A stretch of DNA of 60,295 nt. Source: an uncultured Thiodictyon sp. Lineage in GTDB: Bacteria; Pseudomonadota; Gammaproteobacteria; Chromatiales; Chromatiaceae. Under the pieces are notes generated by a model. The model was given only the letters and a program-made list of their open reading frames with translations. It was not told the DNA's origin and ran no database searches. Numbering within the stretch: the stretch's first letter is position 1; each line of letters starts with the position of its first letter. The DNA is taken from NCBI RefSeq assembly GCF_903946935.1, contig NZ_CAJAXH010000202.1:1-60295 (forward strand), written 5' to 3'. The translations under genes were made by a program, and so were the position numbers. This document shows positions 19,561-30,927 of the stretch, piece by piece.

Positions 19561-19667
19561 GTCTTGGGCTTCGGTGGGGGAGGGTGTTTTCGAATCCAAA
19601 GGATTGTCAATCACGCGCAGCGTTCCTACATCCTGGGTTAGCGAGGTTCCCGCACCGGGTTGTGCGG

Positions 19668-19713
19668 CCTACGCCGATGCACTGCCGTCGCTGATGGAGT
19701 GCCGTCGGCGTAG
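19668..19713. repeat. Interrupted palindrome upstream of the RCC1 gene
   Basis: CTACGCCGA (19669-19677) pairs with TCGGCGTAG (19705-19713), and inside it GCACT pairs with AGTGC around a 14-base loop. It could form a strong hairpin about 95 bases before the large gene's start. Terminator, REP or regulatory hairpin cannot be distinguished; no T-tract follows. Confidence 0.45.
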
Positions 19714-19807
19714 CTGTACATCCGGTCAAGATCGGGTGCGTAATCGAGCCGAGCCACCGGAAGCCATCAGCGCAGGACGCCAACAGTGTAGCGAGTAGGG
19801 GTAAGTC

Positions 19808-22800
19808 ATGTCGGTTCGATCTGTTTGGCGTCGTTTCATGCGGCGGAACCGGTATGCCGGGGCCATTCTTTGCGGCGTCGTGCTGGGCCTGGTCCTGTCG
19901 CTGGGCAACGCCCCGGCGCAGGCCGCCCCGACGACCGACACGGCCCTGCGCGAATGGGTCGCGCGTGATGGATGGCTGCGGGTACAGGTGGACCTGCGCT
20001 TGCCGGGTGATCCCGCGCTGCCCCGGGACGCGGCGCAAGAGGCACTCTGGCAGGCCGACCTGGACCAAACGGCGCAGGACCTGCTGTCGGCGTTGCCCGC
20101 CGGTTCCGCCGACACCCCGCTGCGGGCAGCGGGTGCATCGGTGCTCACCCTGCGAGCCGATACCGCCGGGCTCGACGAATTGCTGCTCTCGCCCTGGGTG
20201 GCGGCGGTCGCCGCGGCCGGCAATGCCAATATGCAGCGGATTGCCGCGGGTTACGATCATAGCCTGGCCCTCAAGCCCGATGGCACCCTGTGGGCCTGGG
20301 GGCATAACGGCTATGGCCAGCTCGGCGACGGCACGACCACGGATCGTCTGGCTCCAGTCAACGTACTAACCGGGGTCGCGGCCGTGGCGGCTGGCAGTTC
20401 CCACAACCTGGTCCTCAAGCCCGACGGCACCCTGTGGGCCTGGGGGTCTAACTGGATTGGTCAACTCGGTGATGGCACGGCCACCAACCGTCTGACTCCA
20501 GTCCAAGTCCAAGTCCTGACCGGGGTCGCGGCCGTAGCCGCTGGGGATTATCACACCATGGCCCTCAAGCCCGACGGCACCCTGTGGGCCTGGGGGTATA
20601 ACTGGATTGGCCAGCTCGGCGATGGCACGGTCACGAGCCGTGACGCTCCAGTCCAAGTCCTGACCGGGGTCGCGGCCGTGGCTGGGGGCGGTAAACACAC
20701 CCTGGCCCTCAAGACCGACGGCACCCTGTGGGCCTGGGGGGGTAATTGGGATGGCCAGCTCGGCGATGGCACGACCACGGAGCGTTACGCTCCAGTCCAA
20801 GTCCTGACCGGGGTCGCGGTCGTGGCGACTGGCAGTTCCCACACCCTGGCCCTCAAGACCGACGGCACCCTGTGGGCCTGGGGGGATAACTGGGTTGGCC
20901 AGCTCGGCGATGGCACGACCACGAATCGTCTGACTCCAGTCCAAGTCCAAGTCCTGACCGGGGTCGCGGCCGTGGCGGCTGGGGCTTATCACACCCTGGC
21001 CCTCAAGACAGACGGCACCCTGTGGGCCTGGGGGTATAATGCCTATGGTCAACTCGGTGATGGCACGTACCTGAACCGTTCGGCTCCAGTCCAAGTCCTG
21101 ACCGGGGTCGCGGCCGTGGCGGCTGGCGATTACCACACCCTGGCCATCAAGCCCGACGGCACCCTGTGGGCCTGGGGGGGTAATTGGCATGGCCAGCTCG
21201 GCGACGGCACGACCACGCAACGCCAGAGTCCCGTCCATGTGCCCGGATTCGATCCACTGCCGAACTTCGCGGTCACCAAGGTCCTGCTTACACCGACCGG
21301 CCCGACCGTAAATGGGACCTTCAATGCCGAGGTGACCGTGACCAATCAAGGCACGGTGGCCGGGACACCGGGGACACTGCAGGTCTGGGCCGACCAGGCA
21401 ACGGCGCAGGCGTGCGCCGCCTTGGGCGACCAGTACACGACCCTGCCAAGCCTGGCGGCGGGCGCCAGTTACACGGTCACCGTCAGCGGCCTGCTGGCGG
21501 GCGCGGCCGGGACCAAGACCCTGCGTGCGTTCGTGGACAGCGAGTGTCTGACCGCTGAAACCGATGAAACCAACAATCAATCCACTACCTCCTATGAGGT
21601 GATGCCGCCCCCCGACTTTGCGGTAACCGAGGTCGCCCTGGTACCCAGCGTGCCGGGTGCTAACGGTATCTTCACCGCCACGGTGACGGTGACCAACCAG
21701 GGCGGGACGGCCGGGACGCCGGGGACGCTCCAGGTCTGGGCCGACCAACCGAACACTCCGGCTTGTGCCGCCGTCGGCGACCAATCGGTGACCCTGCCCA
21801 GCCTCGCGGTGGGCGAGATCTACACGGCGACGGTCAGTGGTCTGCCGGCGGGTGCGGCCGGGACCAAGACCCTGCGGGTGTTCGTTGACAGTCAGTGTCT
21901 GACCGCTGAGCCAAATGAGGCCGACAACCAATTCACGCTGGGCTACACCGTCGGTAGTGCCGTCGGCAGTGCCGACGCCATGCGGCGGATTGCCGCGGGG
22001 TACGCACACAGTCTGGCCATCAAATCCGATGGCAGCCTCTGGGTTTGGGGGAATAACTTGTCTGGCCAGCTCGGTGATGGAACGACCACGAAACGACCCA
22101 GTCCGGTTCAGGTCCTGACCGGGGTTACCGCAGTGTCGGCCGAAGCTTTTTACAGCCTGGCCCTCAAATCCGACAGTAGCCTGTGGGCCTGGGGTAACGA
22201 CGGATATGGGTTCAATAGTCACACCAGTCCGGTCCAGGTCCTGACCGGGGTCAACGCCATTGCGGCAGGTGGCACTTTCGCAGGTAGCGGCCCACGGCAT
22301 AGTTTAGCCCTCAAGGCCGATGGCAGCCTCTGGGCCTGGGGGGATAATTTGTATGGCCAACTCGGCGACGGCACCATCTCCTCGCGCGGAACTCCGGTCC
22401 AGACTCAGGTCTGGAATGGGGTGTCCTACGCGCCCCTAACCGGGGTCGCGGCCATCGCGGGCGGTGCTGAACACAGCCTCGCCCTCAAGAGTGACGGCAG
22501 TCTCTGGGTCTGGGGGAAAAACTGGAGGGGCCAGATTGGCGACGGCACTCAATTGACCGATCGCCGCAGTCCGGTCCAGATCATGACCGGGGTCGCGGCC
22601 ATGGCGGCCGGAGCAGCACACTCCCTCGCGCTTAAGACTGACGGCAGCCTGTGGGCCTGGGGGGATAACTCCTCTGGCCAACTCGGCGACGGCAGCCTGA
22701 CGATTCGCCTGAGTCCGGTGCAGGTCATGACCGGTGTCGTAGCCGTCGCGGCAGGGTCCGCCTACTCCATGGCCATCAAGACTGACGGCAGCCTCTGGGC

Positions 22801-25800
22801 CTGGGGTGATAACGCGAAGGGGCAATTCGGTGATGGGACGCTCGCCGGCGGCGCACGTCCTCGCCAGGTGCTGACCGGGGTCGCCGCCGTCGCGGCCGGA
22901 CATTTGCATACCTTGGTCCTCAAGACCGATGGCAGCCTCTGGACCTTCGGGTGGAATGCCGATGGTCAGCTTGGCGATGGCACGGTCACTGATCGTCTCA
23001 GTCCAGTCCTGATCTCCGGATTTGCCCCGATCGTGGCCCCCGACTTCGTGGTGACCCAGATCGCCCCGTCCCCGAGTACCCCAAGTGCAAACGGGACCTT
23101 CGCTGCCACGGTCACGGTAACTAATCGGGGTACCGTGGCCGCGACGCCGGGGACGCTCCAGGTCTGGTCCGACGCACCGGCTGCGCTGGGATGCACGGCC
23201 GTGGGCGACGGTTCCGCGACCTTGACGAGTCTCGCGGCCGGCGCCAGCCGGGTCGTGACGATCAGTGGTCTGCCGGCGGGTGCGGCCGGCACCAAGACCC
23301 TGCGGGCGTTCGTGGACAGCGAGTGTCTGACCATTGAAGCCGACGACACCAACAATCAGGGCGTCTCGACCTATACCGTGGCGCCTCTTCCACCCGATTT
23401 CGTGGTGACCGGCATCGTCCTGACGCCGGACAGCCCGAGCGTCAATGATACCTTCAGCGCCGCGGTGACGGTGAAGAACCAGGGCGCGGGGAGCGGGATG
23501 CCCGGGACACTCCAGGTCTGGGCCAATCAGTCGGCTGTGCAGGATTGTGGCGCCGCGGGGGACCAAGCGATCACCCTGGCGGCCCTGGCGGCGGGTGCCA
23601 GTCAAACGGTCACGTTCGCCGGTCTGCCGGCGGGTGCGGCCGGGACCAAGACCCTGCGGGCCTTTGTGGACAGTCAGTGTCAGAGCGCGGAATCCGATGA
23701 CACCAATAATCAGTCCACGTCGTCTTACGCCGTGATCGTGCCCGTCCCCAATTTTGCGGTGACCGGCATGGTACTGACCCCGCGCAGCCCGGACGGCCAC
23801 GGGACCCTCAGTGCCACGGTCACGGTGACGAATCGGGGTACCGGGGCCGGTACCCCGGGAACCTTGCGAGTCTGGGCCGATCAGGCGAGCCTGGCGGGCT
23901 GTGGCGCCGTGGGCGACCAATCCGCCACGGTACCGAACCTCGCCGCCGGTGCCAGCCAGACGGTTACGCTCACTGGCCTGCCGGCCGGTGCGGCGGGGGC
24001 CAAGACCCTGCGGGCCTTCGTGGACAGTGAGTGTCTGACGACTGAAAGCGACGAGGCCGACAACCAAGCCACCAGGGCCTATCTCGTGAGCGATCCGCAG
24101 ATGCGGCGGCTGGCCGGTGGGGCTGGACACAACCTGGCCATTGAGCCCGGTGGCAGCCTCTGGGCCTGGGGGTATAACCGGTATGGCCAGCTCGGCGACG
24201 GTACCACGACCGATCGCTTGACCCCGGTCCTGGTGCTGACCTCGGTTGCGGCCGTGGCGGCCGGTGAGTTGCACACCCTGGCAGTCAAGACCGACGGTAC
24301 GCTCTGGGCCTGGGGTAGCAACCAATATGGACAACTCGGCGACGGTACGACGACCGATCGGTTGGCCCCGGTCCAGGTCCTGGCGGGGGTCGCGTCGGTC
24401 GCGGCGGGTAGCGCCCACAATCTCGCCCTTAAGACCGACGGCAGCCTCTGGGCCTGGGGTAGAAACGCCGCCGGCCAGCTCGGCGATTCCACTAACACGG
24501 ATCGCTGGCGTCCCATCCAGATCCTGACCGGGGTGTCGGCAGTGGCGGCCGGATCTGGTCATACCCTGGCCATAATGACCGACGGCACGCTGCGGGCGGC
24601 TGGGTGGAACCAGTATTGCCAACTCGGCAGGGGAAACACCGTGGATACCCGCTATCTGGAACCGGTCCTGACCGATGTTGCTGCCGTGGCGGCCGGACAG
24701 GCATTCACCCTGGCCATCAAGACCGATGGTAGTCTGTGGACCTGGGGGTATAACGCTGACGGCCAACTCGGAGATGGCACGACAGCGCTTCGTTGTCTTC
24801 CGGTCCAAGTCATGACCGGGGTCGCCGCGGCGGCAGCTGGCTACGATTATACCCTGGCCATTAAGTCCGACGGGAGCCTGTGGGCCTGGGGTAGGAATGC
24901 GTATGGACAACTCGGCGATGGCACCACCACTGATCGTCTGACGTCGGTGAAGGTCCTGACCGATGTGGCGGCGGTGTCTGCGGGTGCTAGTCACACCCTG
25001 GCCCGTAAGACCGACGGCAGCCTGTGGGCCTGGGGGGCGAACAGTGTGGGTCAGGTTGGTGACGGTACGCTGACGGATCGCCTGAGTCCGGTCCCCATAC
25101 GTGGCGTCGATTACACGTTGACGTTGAACCTGGCCGGTACTGGAGCGGGGACGCTCGGAGGCGGCGGGAGCTACCCCGCCAATACCACCGTCGCCCCCAC
25201 TGCGACCCCGGCGACCGGTTCGACCTTCAGCGGTTGGATCCCCGCCACCTGCGGCAGTGCCTTTGTGCTGACGGCCAACACCACCTGTACCGCCACCTTC
25301 ACCCTCAACAGCTACACCATCGCCGCCAGCGCCAGCCCGGCGGCTGGCGGGACGGTGAGCTGTACAGTCAATCCGGTGGACTACGACGGCAGCAGCACCT
25401 GTACCGCCACGCCCGCTGCCGGCTACACCTTCAGTGCCTGGAGTGGCGACTGCTCTGGCGAGAGCTGCGTGCTGAACAATGTCACCGCGGCCAAGGCTGT
25501 TACCGCCACCTTCACCCTCAACAGCTACACCATCGCCGTCAGCGCCAGCCCGGCGGCTGGCGGGACGGTGAGCTGTACAGTCAATCCGGTGGACTACGGC
25601 GGCAGCAGCACCTGCACCGCCACGGCCGCGGCCGGCTATACCTTCAGCGCTTGGAGCGGGGACTGCACCGGCGCCACCTGCGCGTTGAGCAACGTCACCG
25701 CAGTCAAGGCCGTTACGGCCACCTTCACCCTCAACAGCTACGCCATCACCGCCAGCCCAACGGCCGGGGGCACGGCGAGCTGTATGCCCAACCCGGTGGA

Positions 25801-26002
25801 CCATGGCGGCAGCAGCACCTGCACCGCCACGGCCAACCCCGGCTATCTCTTCGCTGGTTGGCGCGGGGACTGCCTGGGCCAAGTCAGATCGACCTGCACG
25901 CTGAACAACATCACCGCAGCCAAGACAGTCACCGCGACTTATGTCGAGATGGGGTCGGCACTGCCCAGCCGCGGCGGTTGGCGTACGGTCTTGGGGCAAT
26001 GA
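19808..26002 (+). CDS. Giant secreted protein with three RCC1 propellers, CARDB domains and InlB-like repeats
   Basis: A 2064-aa exported protein. Signal peptide: about residues 1-40 (basic MRRNR, hydrophobic stretch, cleavage near AQA). An N-domain follows (40-140). RCC1 propeller 1 (about 20228-21246) has seven blades of the form [34 protein letters not shown]. Two CARDB Ig-like domains follow (to about 21955). Propeller 2 has seven blades (21978-23022), then three CARDB domains (to about 24090). Propeller 3 has seven blades (24097-25105). The end is four Cys-containing InlB-B/Bacterial-repeat modules ([10 protein letters not shown] and similar) from about 25112. Blades are almost identical in DNA, which implies tandem duplication and gene conversion. 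Such proteins are surface or extracellular binding proteins; the ligand is unknown. Start ATG follows TAGGGGTAAGTC. Confidence 0.9.
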   Translation: MSVRSVWRRFMRRNRYAGAILCGVVLGLVLSLGNAPAQAAPTTDTALREWVARDGWLRVQVDLRLPGDPALPRDAAQEALWQADLDQTAQDLLSALPAGSADTPLRAAGASVLTLRADTAGLDELLLSPWVAAVAAAGNANMQRIAAGYDHSLALKPDGTLWAWGHNGYGQLGDGTTTDRLAPVNVLTGVAAVAAGSSHNLVLKPDGTLWAWGSNWIGQLGDGTATNRLTPVQVQVLTGVAAVAAGDYHTMALKPDGTLWAWGYNWIGQLGDGTVTSRDAPVQVLTGVAAVAGGGKHTLALKTDGTLWAWGGNWDGQLGDGTTTERYAPVQVLTGVAVVATGSSHTLALKTDGTLWAWGDNWVGQLGDGTTTNRLTPVQVQVLTGVAAVAAGAYHTLALKTDGTLWAWGYNAYGQLGDGTYLNRSAPVQVLTGVAAVAAGDYHTLAIKPDGTLWAWGGNWHGQLGDGTTTQRQSPVHVPGFDPLPNFAVTKVLLTPTGPTVNGTFNAEVTVTNQGTVAGTPGTLQVWADQATAQACAALGDQYTTLPSLAAGASYTVTVSGLLAGAAGTKTLRAFVDSECLTAETDETNNQSTTSYEVMPPPDFAVTEVALVPSVPGANGIFTATVTVTNQGGTAGTPGTLQVWADQPNTPACAAVGDQSVTLPSLAVGEIYTATVSGLPAGAAGTKTLRVFVDSQCLTAEPNEADNQFTLGYTVGSAVGSADAMRRIAAGYAHSLAIKSDGSLWVWGNNLSGQLGDGTTTKRPSPVQVLTGVTAVSAEAFYSLALKSDSSLWAWGNDGYGFNSHTSPVQVLTGVNAIAAGGTFAGSGPRHSLALKADGSLWAWGDNLYGQLGDGTISSRGTPVQTQVWNGVSYAPLTGVAAIAGGAEHSLALKSDGSLWVWGKNWRGQIGDGTQLTDRRSPVQIMTGVAAMAAGAAHSLALKTDGSLWAWGDNSSGQLGDGSLTIRLSPVQVMTGVVAVAAGSAYSMAIKTDGSLWAWGDNAKGQFGDGTLAGGARPRQVLTGVAAVAAGHLHTLVLKTDGSLWTFGWNADGQLGDGTVTDRLSPVLISGFAPIVAPDFVVTQIAPSPSTPSANGTFAATVTVTNRGTVAATPGTLQVWSDAPAALGCTAVGDGSATLTSLAAGASRVVTISGLPAGAAGTKTLRAFVDSECLTIEADDTNNQGVSTYTVAPLPPDFVVTGIVLTPDSPSVNDTFSAAVTVKNQGAGSGMPGTLQVWANQSAVQDCGAAGDQAITLAALAAGASQTVTFAGLPAGAAGTKTLRAFVDSQCQSAESDDTNNQSTSSYAVIVPVPNFAVTGMVLTPRSPDGHGTLSATVTVTNRGTGAGTPGTLRVWADQASLAGCGAVGDQSATVPNLAAGASQTVTLTGLPAGAAGAKTLRAFVDSECLTTESDEADNQATRAYLVSDPQMRRLAGGAGHNLAIEPGGSLWAWGYNRYGQLGDGTTTDRLTPVLVLTSVAAVAAGELHTLAVKTDGTLWAWGSNQYGQLGDGTTTDRLAPVQVLAGVASVAAGSAHNLALKTDGSLWAWGRNAAGQLGDSTNTDRWRPIQILTGVSAVAAGSGHTLAIMTDGTLRAAGWNQYCQLGRGNTVDTRYLEPVLTDVAAVAAGQAFTLAIKTDGSLWTWGYNADGQLGDGTTALRCLPVQVMTGVAAAAAGYDYTLAIKSDGSLWAWGRNAYGQLGDGTTTDRLTSVKVLTDVAAVSAGASHTLARKTDGSLWAWGANSVGQVGDGTLTDRLSPVPIRGVDYTLTLNLAGTGAGTLGGGGSYPANTTVAPTATPATGSTFSGWIPATCGSAFVLTANTTCTATFTLNSYTIAASASPAAGGTVSCTVNPVDYDGSSTCTATPAAGYTFSAWSGDCSGESCVLNNVTAAKAVTATFTLNSYTIAVSASPAAGGTVSCTVNPVDYGGSSTCTATAAAGYTFSAWSGDCTGATCALSNVTAVKAVTATFTLNSYAITASPTAGGTASCMPNPVDHGGSSTCTATANPGYLFAGWRGDCLGQVRSTCTLNNITAAKTVTATYVEMGSALPSRGGWRTVLGQ

Positions 26003-26149
26003 GTCGAATATGGCGACGGTCGCGGAGCGTCACCGCGACCTTCACACCCACAACGTCAAATAGCGGGTCGGACCGGGCGTCGGGGTGAGGGCAACGGTCG
26101 GTGCGAGCGGGTCGACCGGCCGCGGCGGCCTACCGTTGTTCCGTGCGCT
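26003..26149. other. Gap after the RCC1 gene with a further repeat-like tail
   Basis: Just past the stop at 26002, about 26025-26060 in another frame read SVTATFTPTTSNSGSD, similar to the strand that closes each InlB-like module. The original C-terminus may have extended further before a frameshift near 25985. Confidence 0.35.
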
Positions 26150-27511
26150 TCAGTTTGACTCCACCCGCGCCTCGACCAACCCGTCGGCCAGCCGCGCCGC
26201 AATCCGGGTGCCGGGCGGCGCCTGGTTCGGGTGGCGGAGGATCTCGCCGTCGGGTAGCCGGGTCACGATGGCATAGCCGCGGGCCAGGGTGGCGAGCGGG
26301 CTGCGGCCGTCCAGGCCGGCGACTGCCCGGACCAGGCGCTCATTGCGTTGCGCCAGGGCGTGGGATTGCGCCCAGTGCAGGCGCTGCCACAGCCCGCCCA
26401 AGGCGGCGGTGGCCAGCCCCAGTCGCCGCGCCGGGGAGGCGGCCGTCAGGCGGATGGCGCGCGGCTCCAACTGCGCCCGGACGCTGCGCAGGCGCTGGTC
26501 CATGGCCTGGCGCAGACGCCGCTCCAATTCGTCCAGGTGTTGCGCGCGTTGCTCCAGACGCGCGGCGGGGTGCAGCAGGGTCAGGTGACGCAGGACCGCG
26601 GTCAGGCGCAGACCGGCGCCTTCGATCAGCCGTTCCTCCAGGTGACGCAGCCGCGCACTCAGTGCGGTCACCCGCTGCCCGAGGTGTTCGGCCGCGGGGG
26701 CCACCAGCTCCGCGGCCGCGGAGGGGGTCGCCCCGCGGCAGTCGGCCGCCAGGTCGGCGATGGTGGTGTCGATCTCATGGCCGACCCCGCTCACCACCGG
26801 GATGCGGGAGGCGCGGATGGCGCGGGCCAGCGACTCGTCGTTGAAGGCGTTGAGATCCTCCAATGAGCCGCCGCCACGGGCCAGGATCAGCACGTCGCAC
26901 TCGGCGCGCGTGTTGGCGATTTGCAAGGCCGCGATCAACGAGGCCGGCGCGGTGGCGCCCTGGACCTGGGCCGGGTAGATCAACACCGGCAGACCCGGGC
27001 AGCGCCGGCCCAAGACCGTCAGCAGGTCATGGACCGCCGCCCCGGTCGGGGAGGTGATCAGCCCCACCTGACGCGGGAAGGTCGGCAGTGGGCGCTTGGC
27101 GGACGGTGCGAACAGACCCTCGGCGGCGAGCCGGCGTTTGAGCCGCGTAAGCTCCAAGCGCAAGGCCCCCTCACCGCCCGGCTCCATGTGCTCCACCACC
27201 AGTTGGAATTCACTGCGCGCCTCATAGAGCGTCACCCGTGCCCGCACCAGCACCTGCTGGCCGTTCTGCGGTTTGAAGGCGAGCAGCAGGCGCTTGGCCC
27301 GGAACATGGCACACCGGACCTGGGCGGCCTCGTCCTTGAGGGTGAAATAGCAGTGCCCGGAGGCCGGCAGGGCCAGGTTGGAGATCTCGCCGCGCACCCA
27401 GATGGATGGAAAGCTGCCGTCCAGGACCGCGCGCGCCTCGCTTGCCAGGCGGGCCACGCTATAGATATCACGGGTAAAGTCCAGGGCCAGGTCGAGTGGA
27501 TCGGGTCTCAT
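26150..27511 (-). CDS. xseA: Exodeoxyribonuclease VII large subunit
   Basis: Catalytic subunit of ExoVII, which degrades single-stranded DNA from both ends in repair and recombination. The 453-aa protein has the N-terminal OB-fold (about 15-110: VRGEISNLALPASGHCYFTL, then FRAKRLLLAFKPQNGQQVLV) and the Exonuc_VII_L catalytic domain (135-350: GLITSPTGAAVHD, RGGGSLEDLNAFNDE, SGVGHEIDTTIADLAAD). The long coiled-coil region and C-terminal DGRSPLATLARGYAIV complete the family. Length is normal. The start overlaps the stop of the MscS-type gene (transcribed after it) by four bases. XseB is not in this window. Confidence 0.95.
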   Translation of the reverse strand: MRPDPLDLALDFTRDIYSVARLASEARAVLDGSFPSIWVRGEISNLALPASGHCYFTLKDEAAQVRCAMFRAKRLLLAFKPQNGQQVLVRARVTLYEARSEFQLVVEHMEPGGEGALRLELTRLKRRLAAEGLFAPSAKRPLPTFPRQVGLITSPTGAAVHDLLTVLGRRCPGLPVLIYPAQVQGATAPASLIAALQIANTRAECDVLILARGGGSLEDLNAFNDESLARAIRASRIPVVSGVGHEIDTTIADLAADCRGATPSAAAELVAPAAEHLGQRVTALSARLRHLEERLIEGAGLRLTAVLRHLTLLHPAARLEQRAQHLDELERRLRQAMDQRLRSVRAQLEPRAIRLTAASPARRLGLATAALGGLWQRLHWAQSHALAQRNERLVRAVAGLDGRSPLATLARGYAIVTRLPDGEILRHPNQAPPGTRIAARLADGLVEARVESN

Positions 27512-30500
27512 GGGATGTTACTCGGTGCGGTGGCGGGAAGCGGCTTGGGGATCGCCTCCGGGAGTGGGGCGGGGACCATCCGCACATGGAGATCCCGCTG
27601 GGGGAATGGAATGCTGATGCCCGCCGCCTGGAAGCCATACCAGATCCGCCGGTTGACCTCCGAGCGAACCGCCGTGCGCCCCACATCCCCCAGGTAGTGT
27701 ACACAATATTCCACCCGCAACACGACGGCCGAGTCGCCAAACTCCCACAGACTGACCTGCGGGGCGGGCTGACGCAGCACCGGTGCGTAGCCTGCCAGTT
27801 GTTCGCGCACCAGCGCGATGGCCCGATCCGGGTCGTCCTGGTAGCTGATCCCGACCGTCAGCACCGTGCGCAGAATGTCATCGGTGCGTGTCCAGTTGGT
27901 AAAGTCCCCGCTGATGACGGTCCCGTTGGGGATGAAGACCTCCTGCTTGTCGAAGGTGCGGACCGTCAGCGACCGTATGCCGATGCGGGTCACCTCTCCC
28001 TCGTGCCCGCCGACGGTGACGATGTCGCCCACCCGCAGCGGGCGTTCGACCAGCAGCAGTACACCGGAGATAAAATTGTTGACGATGTTCTGGAGCCCGA
28101 ACCCGATCCCCACCCCTAGGCTGGCGGTGAAGACCAGCAGGGTGGTCAGATCCAGCCCGGACACCCTCAGCGCCAGCAGCACTCCGCAGACCATCACCAC
28201 ATACTGACTGAGCGTGGCGAGTGCCTGGCGCAGCCCGCGGTCCTGCACTCGGCCAAAGGCGAGTTGGAAGCTCACCCGCTTCACCCAGGCCCCGGTCGCG
28301 AGCGCCGCGGCCACCAGCAGCACCGAGAGGACCAGGTCAACTGGGATCAGATGCAGGTTGCCGGCCGCGATCAGTGGGCGCTCGGCCCAGTTGAGCAGGG
28401 CGCGGATCGGCGGGGTGTCGGCGTCCCAACCCCAGAGCTGCAACAGCCCCCAGCCCGCGATCAGCCAGGCCAGCAGGATCGCCAACTCGTAGGCTGGGAA
28501 CAGGAAATGTCGCCGCCAGAAGTCGCCGAGTTCGCCCTCGATGCGTGCCGCGGCATGGTCCCGCAGATCGCCCAGGCTACCGACGACGAGATAGAGCAGG
28601 GTCGCTTGCAGGGCCAGCCAGCCCAACCGGCTGGTGATCGCCCAGGCCAGATTGGCATAGCCCAGGAGGCCGAGTACGCCCGCCACGACCATGGCCAGCG
28701 CGATGAGCCTGGACACCTCGCCCAGGAGCCAGGCGCGGCGCCGGATCGGTCCCGTGTCCGCCGGCGGCGTCACAGCGGTTTGCCGATGTTCGGCCAGGTG
28801 TCGGATCAGGCCGCGTAGTCCGAAGGCTGGCACCGCGAGCAGCAGCACCCCGACCATCGCCAGACGGTCCAGCACGTCGCCCAGCAAGGGCGAGACCGGC
28901 AATGAGCGGGTCAGCAGATAGAGCGCGGCCACCAGGGCGGAGAGCACCAGGCCCCAGCGCAGCCGCCGGTAGAACGCCAGGCGCGCCGCGGAGGGCACGC
29001 GTGCCGGGTCCGGGCCAAACAGTGCGGCGCGGGCAAGGGTGAGTACGAAGACGCTGGTCGGCCAGATCCCGAGCAGCAGCAGGACGGGGATCAACTCGTA
29101 AAGCGGCAGGCCGAGCCGCCAGCCGACCCAGGCCCAGAGTGCGGCGGGAGCCGCGCGGGGCAGGGCGGCGGCCAGTGCGCCGGCCGGGGCGGCCACCCGG
29201 CGGCCGGGGTCCGGGTCGACCAGGCGTCGGCGCAGCAGCAGCGGCGCCGCGACGGTCGCTACCGCCAGCAGCGCTGCGCCGGCGATCACGCCCGGCCACT
29301 GCGCCGGGCGCCGCGCGCTAGTGGCGCTTGCCAGATCCTGCCACACGACCGCGAGCTCACGCATCAGGAGCCGCGGCAGCCCAGCCGCCCCGTGGCCGAT
29401 CCGCTGCCACTCCCCGGCGGTGACCGGGAAGGGCTCGCGATCGGTCAGCGAGGCCGCGTAGACCTGTGCCGCCGCGGCGTAAAAGCGGGCGCGTTCCGCC
29501 GCGGTACGCTGGATCAGGTCCTCGACCTCGTGGCCCTGGCGGGTGATCGCCGCCGCCAGGTCCGCGGGCGGTGCCAGCGGGTCAGCCGCCGCTGCGGTGT
29601 CGTTGGCCCGCGGCGGCGGGGGTGTCAGCATCCGGCGCTCGCCCGCCAGCTCGCTCGGATATTCCCGCAGTTGGGCGGTCAACTGCCCCAGTCGATCCGC
29701 GGCCGCCCGGAGCACGGCGACCGGCATCGACGGGTCCTCGCGCAGCGCCATCAGCCCATCCAGGCGGCGGCGGATGCCGAGCAGCTCCAGGTCGTTCTGG
29801 GCCAGATCGGCCTGCACCGCCAGGTGCTGAATGCGGGTCTCCATGAGCTCGCGCCGCGCGCTGCTGTCCGCGTCCGCCCCGGCGATGGCCGCCGCCTCTT
29901 CGGACAGTTGGGCGCCCGCGCGCAACGACTCGGTGATGACCCGCTCCAGTGTGCGGGTGGGTGGGTCGGACCAGGGTCCCGCGCGGCCTAGCCCGGCGTC
30001 TGCCAGGTCGCCGAGCGCGTCCAGGCGGACCCGTGCCTGGAGCAGCCGCAGCCGCTGTCCACCCAGGATCCGCAGGCGGGTGTTGGCTGCGGTCAGCCGC
30101 TCCAGTGCGTCCACCAGCCCCTGTACGGCGTCCGCCTTCTCGTGCAGCAGACGCAGGGCCGCCGACCGCCGCACTTGGACCAAATCGGGGTCGGGGTTGG
30201 GGATGGGGACCTGGGCCAGGGCCAGGGTGCCCTGTTGCAGCCGGGCGAGGGCCGCGCGCTGATGGGCGGCCTGGCCCGTCAGGGTATCGATGCGTTCGCG
30301 GGTGATATCCAGCCGCAGGCGCGCCGTGCGCAGCATGTCCGGGGTGATCTCCCGGGCGCGCAGGGTTTCCTCCTCCCGGGCGAGTTGGGCGGCCAGGTGC
30401 TGCGCGTCCGCCTCCCTCAGGGCCGCCGCCGCCGTCAGCTCCGCGGTCACCTGCACCAGTTGGGCGGTCTGGTCGCTGATGTCCTGGAGTGGCGGGATTG

Positions 30501-30621
30501 GCTCGCCGGCCGCGTGCGCCAGGGTCAAGGACCACAGGAGCGCCCACAGGAGCGGCCAGTGCCGGGCGCGGCGCGGCTGCGGGCCAGGGCGCGGTTGGAT
30601 CGGCCTGTGCCAAGTGGGCAT
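27508..30621 (-). CDS. Large MscS-family mechanosensitive channel (MscK/MscM-like)
   Basis: A 1037-aa channel that opens under membrane tension and releases solutes. The N-terminal signal peptide (about 20-40) leads into a long periplasmic helical region (45-430) typical of MscK/YbdG/YjeP-type channels. Several TM helices follow (about 440-780). The C-terminal MscS core is clear: pore helix region LTTLLVFTASLGVGIGFGLQ, then NIVNNFISGVLLLVERPLRV, beta domain GDIVTVGGHEGEV and RSLTVRTFDKQEVFIPNG. The stop overlaps the xseA start by four bases, an unusual pairing with a nuclease gene. Whether potassium regulates it, as in MscK, is not evident. Confidence 0.9.
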   Translation of the reverse strand: MPTWHRPIQPRPGPQPRRARHWPLLWALLWSLTLAHAAGEPIPPLQDISDQTAQLVQVTAELTAAAALREADAQHLAAQLAREEETLRAREITPDMLRTARLRLDITRERIDTLTGQAAHQRAALARLQQGTLALAQVPIPNPDPDLVQVRRSAALRLLHEKADAVQGLVDALERLTAANTRLRILGGQRLRLLQARVRLDALGDLADAGLGRAGPWSDPPTRTLERVITESLRAGAQLSEEAAAIAGADADSSARRELMETRIQHLAVQADLAQNDLELLGIRRRLDGLMALREDPSMPVAVLRAAADRLGQLTAQLREYPSELAGERRMLTPPPPRANDTAAAADPLAPPADLAAAITRQGHEVEDLIQRTAAERARFYAAAAQVYAASLTDREPFPVTAGEWQRIGHGAAGLPRLLMRELAVVWQDLASATSARRPAQWPGVIAGAALLAVATVAAPLLLRRRLVDPDPGRRVAAPAGALAAALPRAAPAALWAWVGWRLGLPLYELIPVLLLLGIWPTSVFVLTLARAALFGPDPARVPSAARLAFYRRLRWGLVLSALVAALYLLTRSLPVSPLLGDVLDRLAMVGVLLLAVPAFGLRGLIRHLAEHRQTAVTPPADTGPIRRRAWLLGEVSRLIALAMVVAGVLGLLGYANLAWAITSRLGWLALQATLLYLVVGSLGDLRDHAAARIEGELGDFWRRHFLFPAYELAILLAWLIAGWGLLQLWGWDADTPPIRALLNWAERPLIAAGNLHLIPVDLVLSVLLVAAALATGAWVKRVSFQLAFGRVQDRGLRQALATLSQYVVMVCGVLLALRVSGLDLTTLLVFTASLGVGIGFGLQNIVNNFISGVLLLVERPLRVGDIVTVGGHEGEVTRIGIRSLTVRTFDKQEVFIPNGTVISGDFTNWTRTDDILRTVLTVGISYQDDPDRAIALVREQLAGYAPVLRQPAPQVSLWEFGDSAVVLRVEYCVHYLGDVGRTAVRSEVNRRIWYGFQAAGISIPFPQRDLHVRMVPAPLPEAIPKPLPATAPSNIP

Positions 30622-30766
30622 GGGCGACTCCGTGTGGTCAGGGTGTGGTGAGGGGCGGCCAGTCGGCGCATCTTAATCCCGTCGGAGGCGTTGAGCGTAG
30701 CGAAACCCACCGTCTGCGGTGTTTCAGGGCGCCACCGAGGGCTACCGTTGGACATTTGCGCCGACA
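30622..30766. other. Intergenic region with a dispersed motif
   Basis: Around 30690-30712 the sequence GTTGAGCGTAGCGAAACCCA appears, a form seen often between genes in gammaproteobacterial genomes, followed by a short GC-rich hairpin-prone stretch. No gene is supported here. Confidence 0.35.
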
Positions 30767-30890
30767 ATGAACCCGGCCCTCGGAACGCCGGAGGTCCTGG
30801 CGATCCTCAAGGATTTCAAACAATCCCTTTCAACTGGTCCACATCAAGGATGCCGTCGCGTTAACGCCGCAGTCTCGTGATGTAGGCGCT
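30767..30890 (+). pseudogene. Remnant of a MntA/HepT-type nucleotidyltransferase-HEPN pair
   Basis: ATG 30767 opens a short frame, MNPALGTPEVLAILKDFKQS, that resembles the first 20 residues of small MntA-like nucleotidyltransferases. It then runs out of frame. In the neighbouring frame about 30828-30870 reads FQLVHIKDAVALTPQS, which resembles the N-terminus of HEPN/DUF86 (HepT) proteins. A deletion that removed most of the antitoxin gene and the start of the toxin gene would explain this. The similarity is judged by eye on short segments. Confidence 0.35.
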
Positions 30891-30927
30891 GTTGGGCCGG
30901 TGACTGGTCCGTTGCGACCAGACCAAC

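Noticed and set aside
20228-25105. Regularly spaced near-identical units that could suggest a CRISPR array
   Set aside because: The ~145-base period is in frame, codes for RCC1 blades, and has no short palindromic repeat or unique 30-base spacers.
22436-25999. 1187-codon minus-strand ORF over the RCC1 gene, and a 644-codon one at 20366-22300
   Set aside because: They mirror the repeats on the other strand, with no starts or domains; an effect of high GC and repeated codons.
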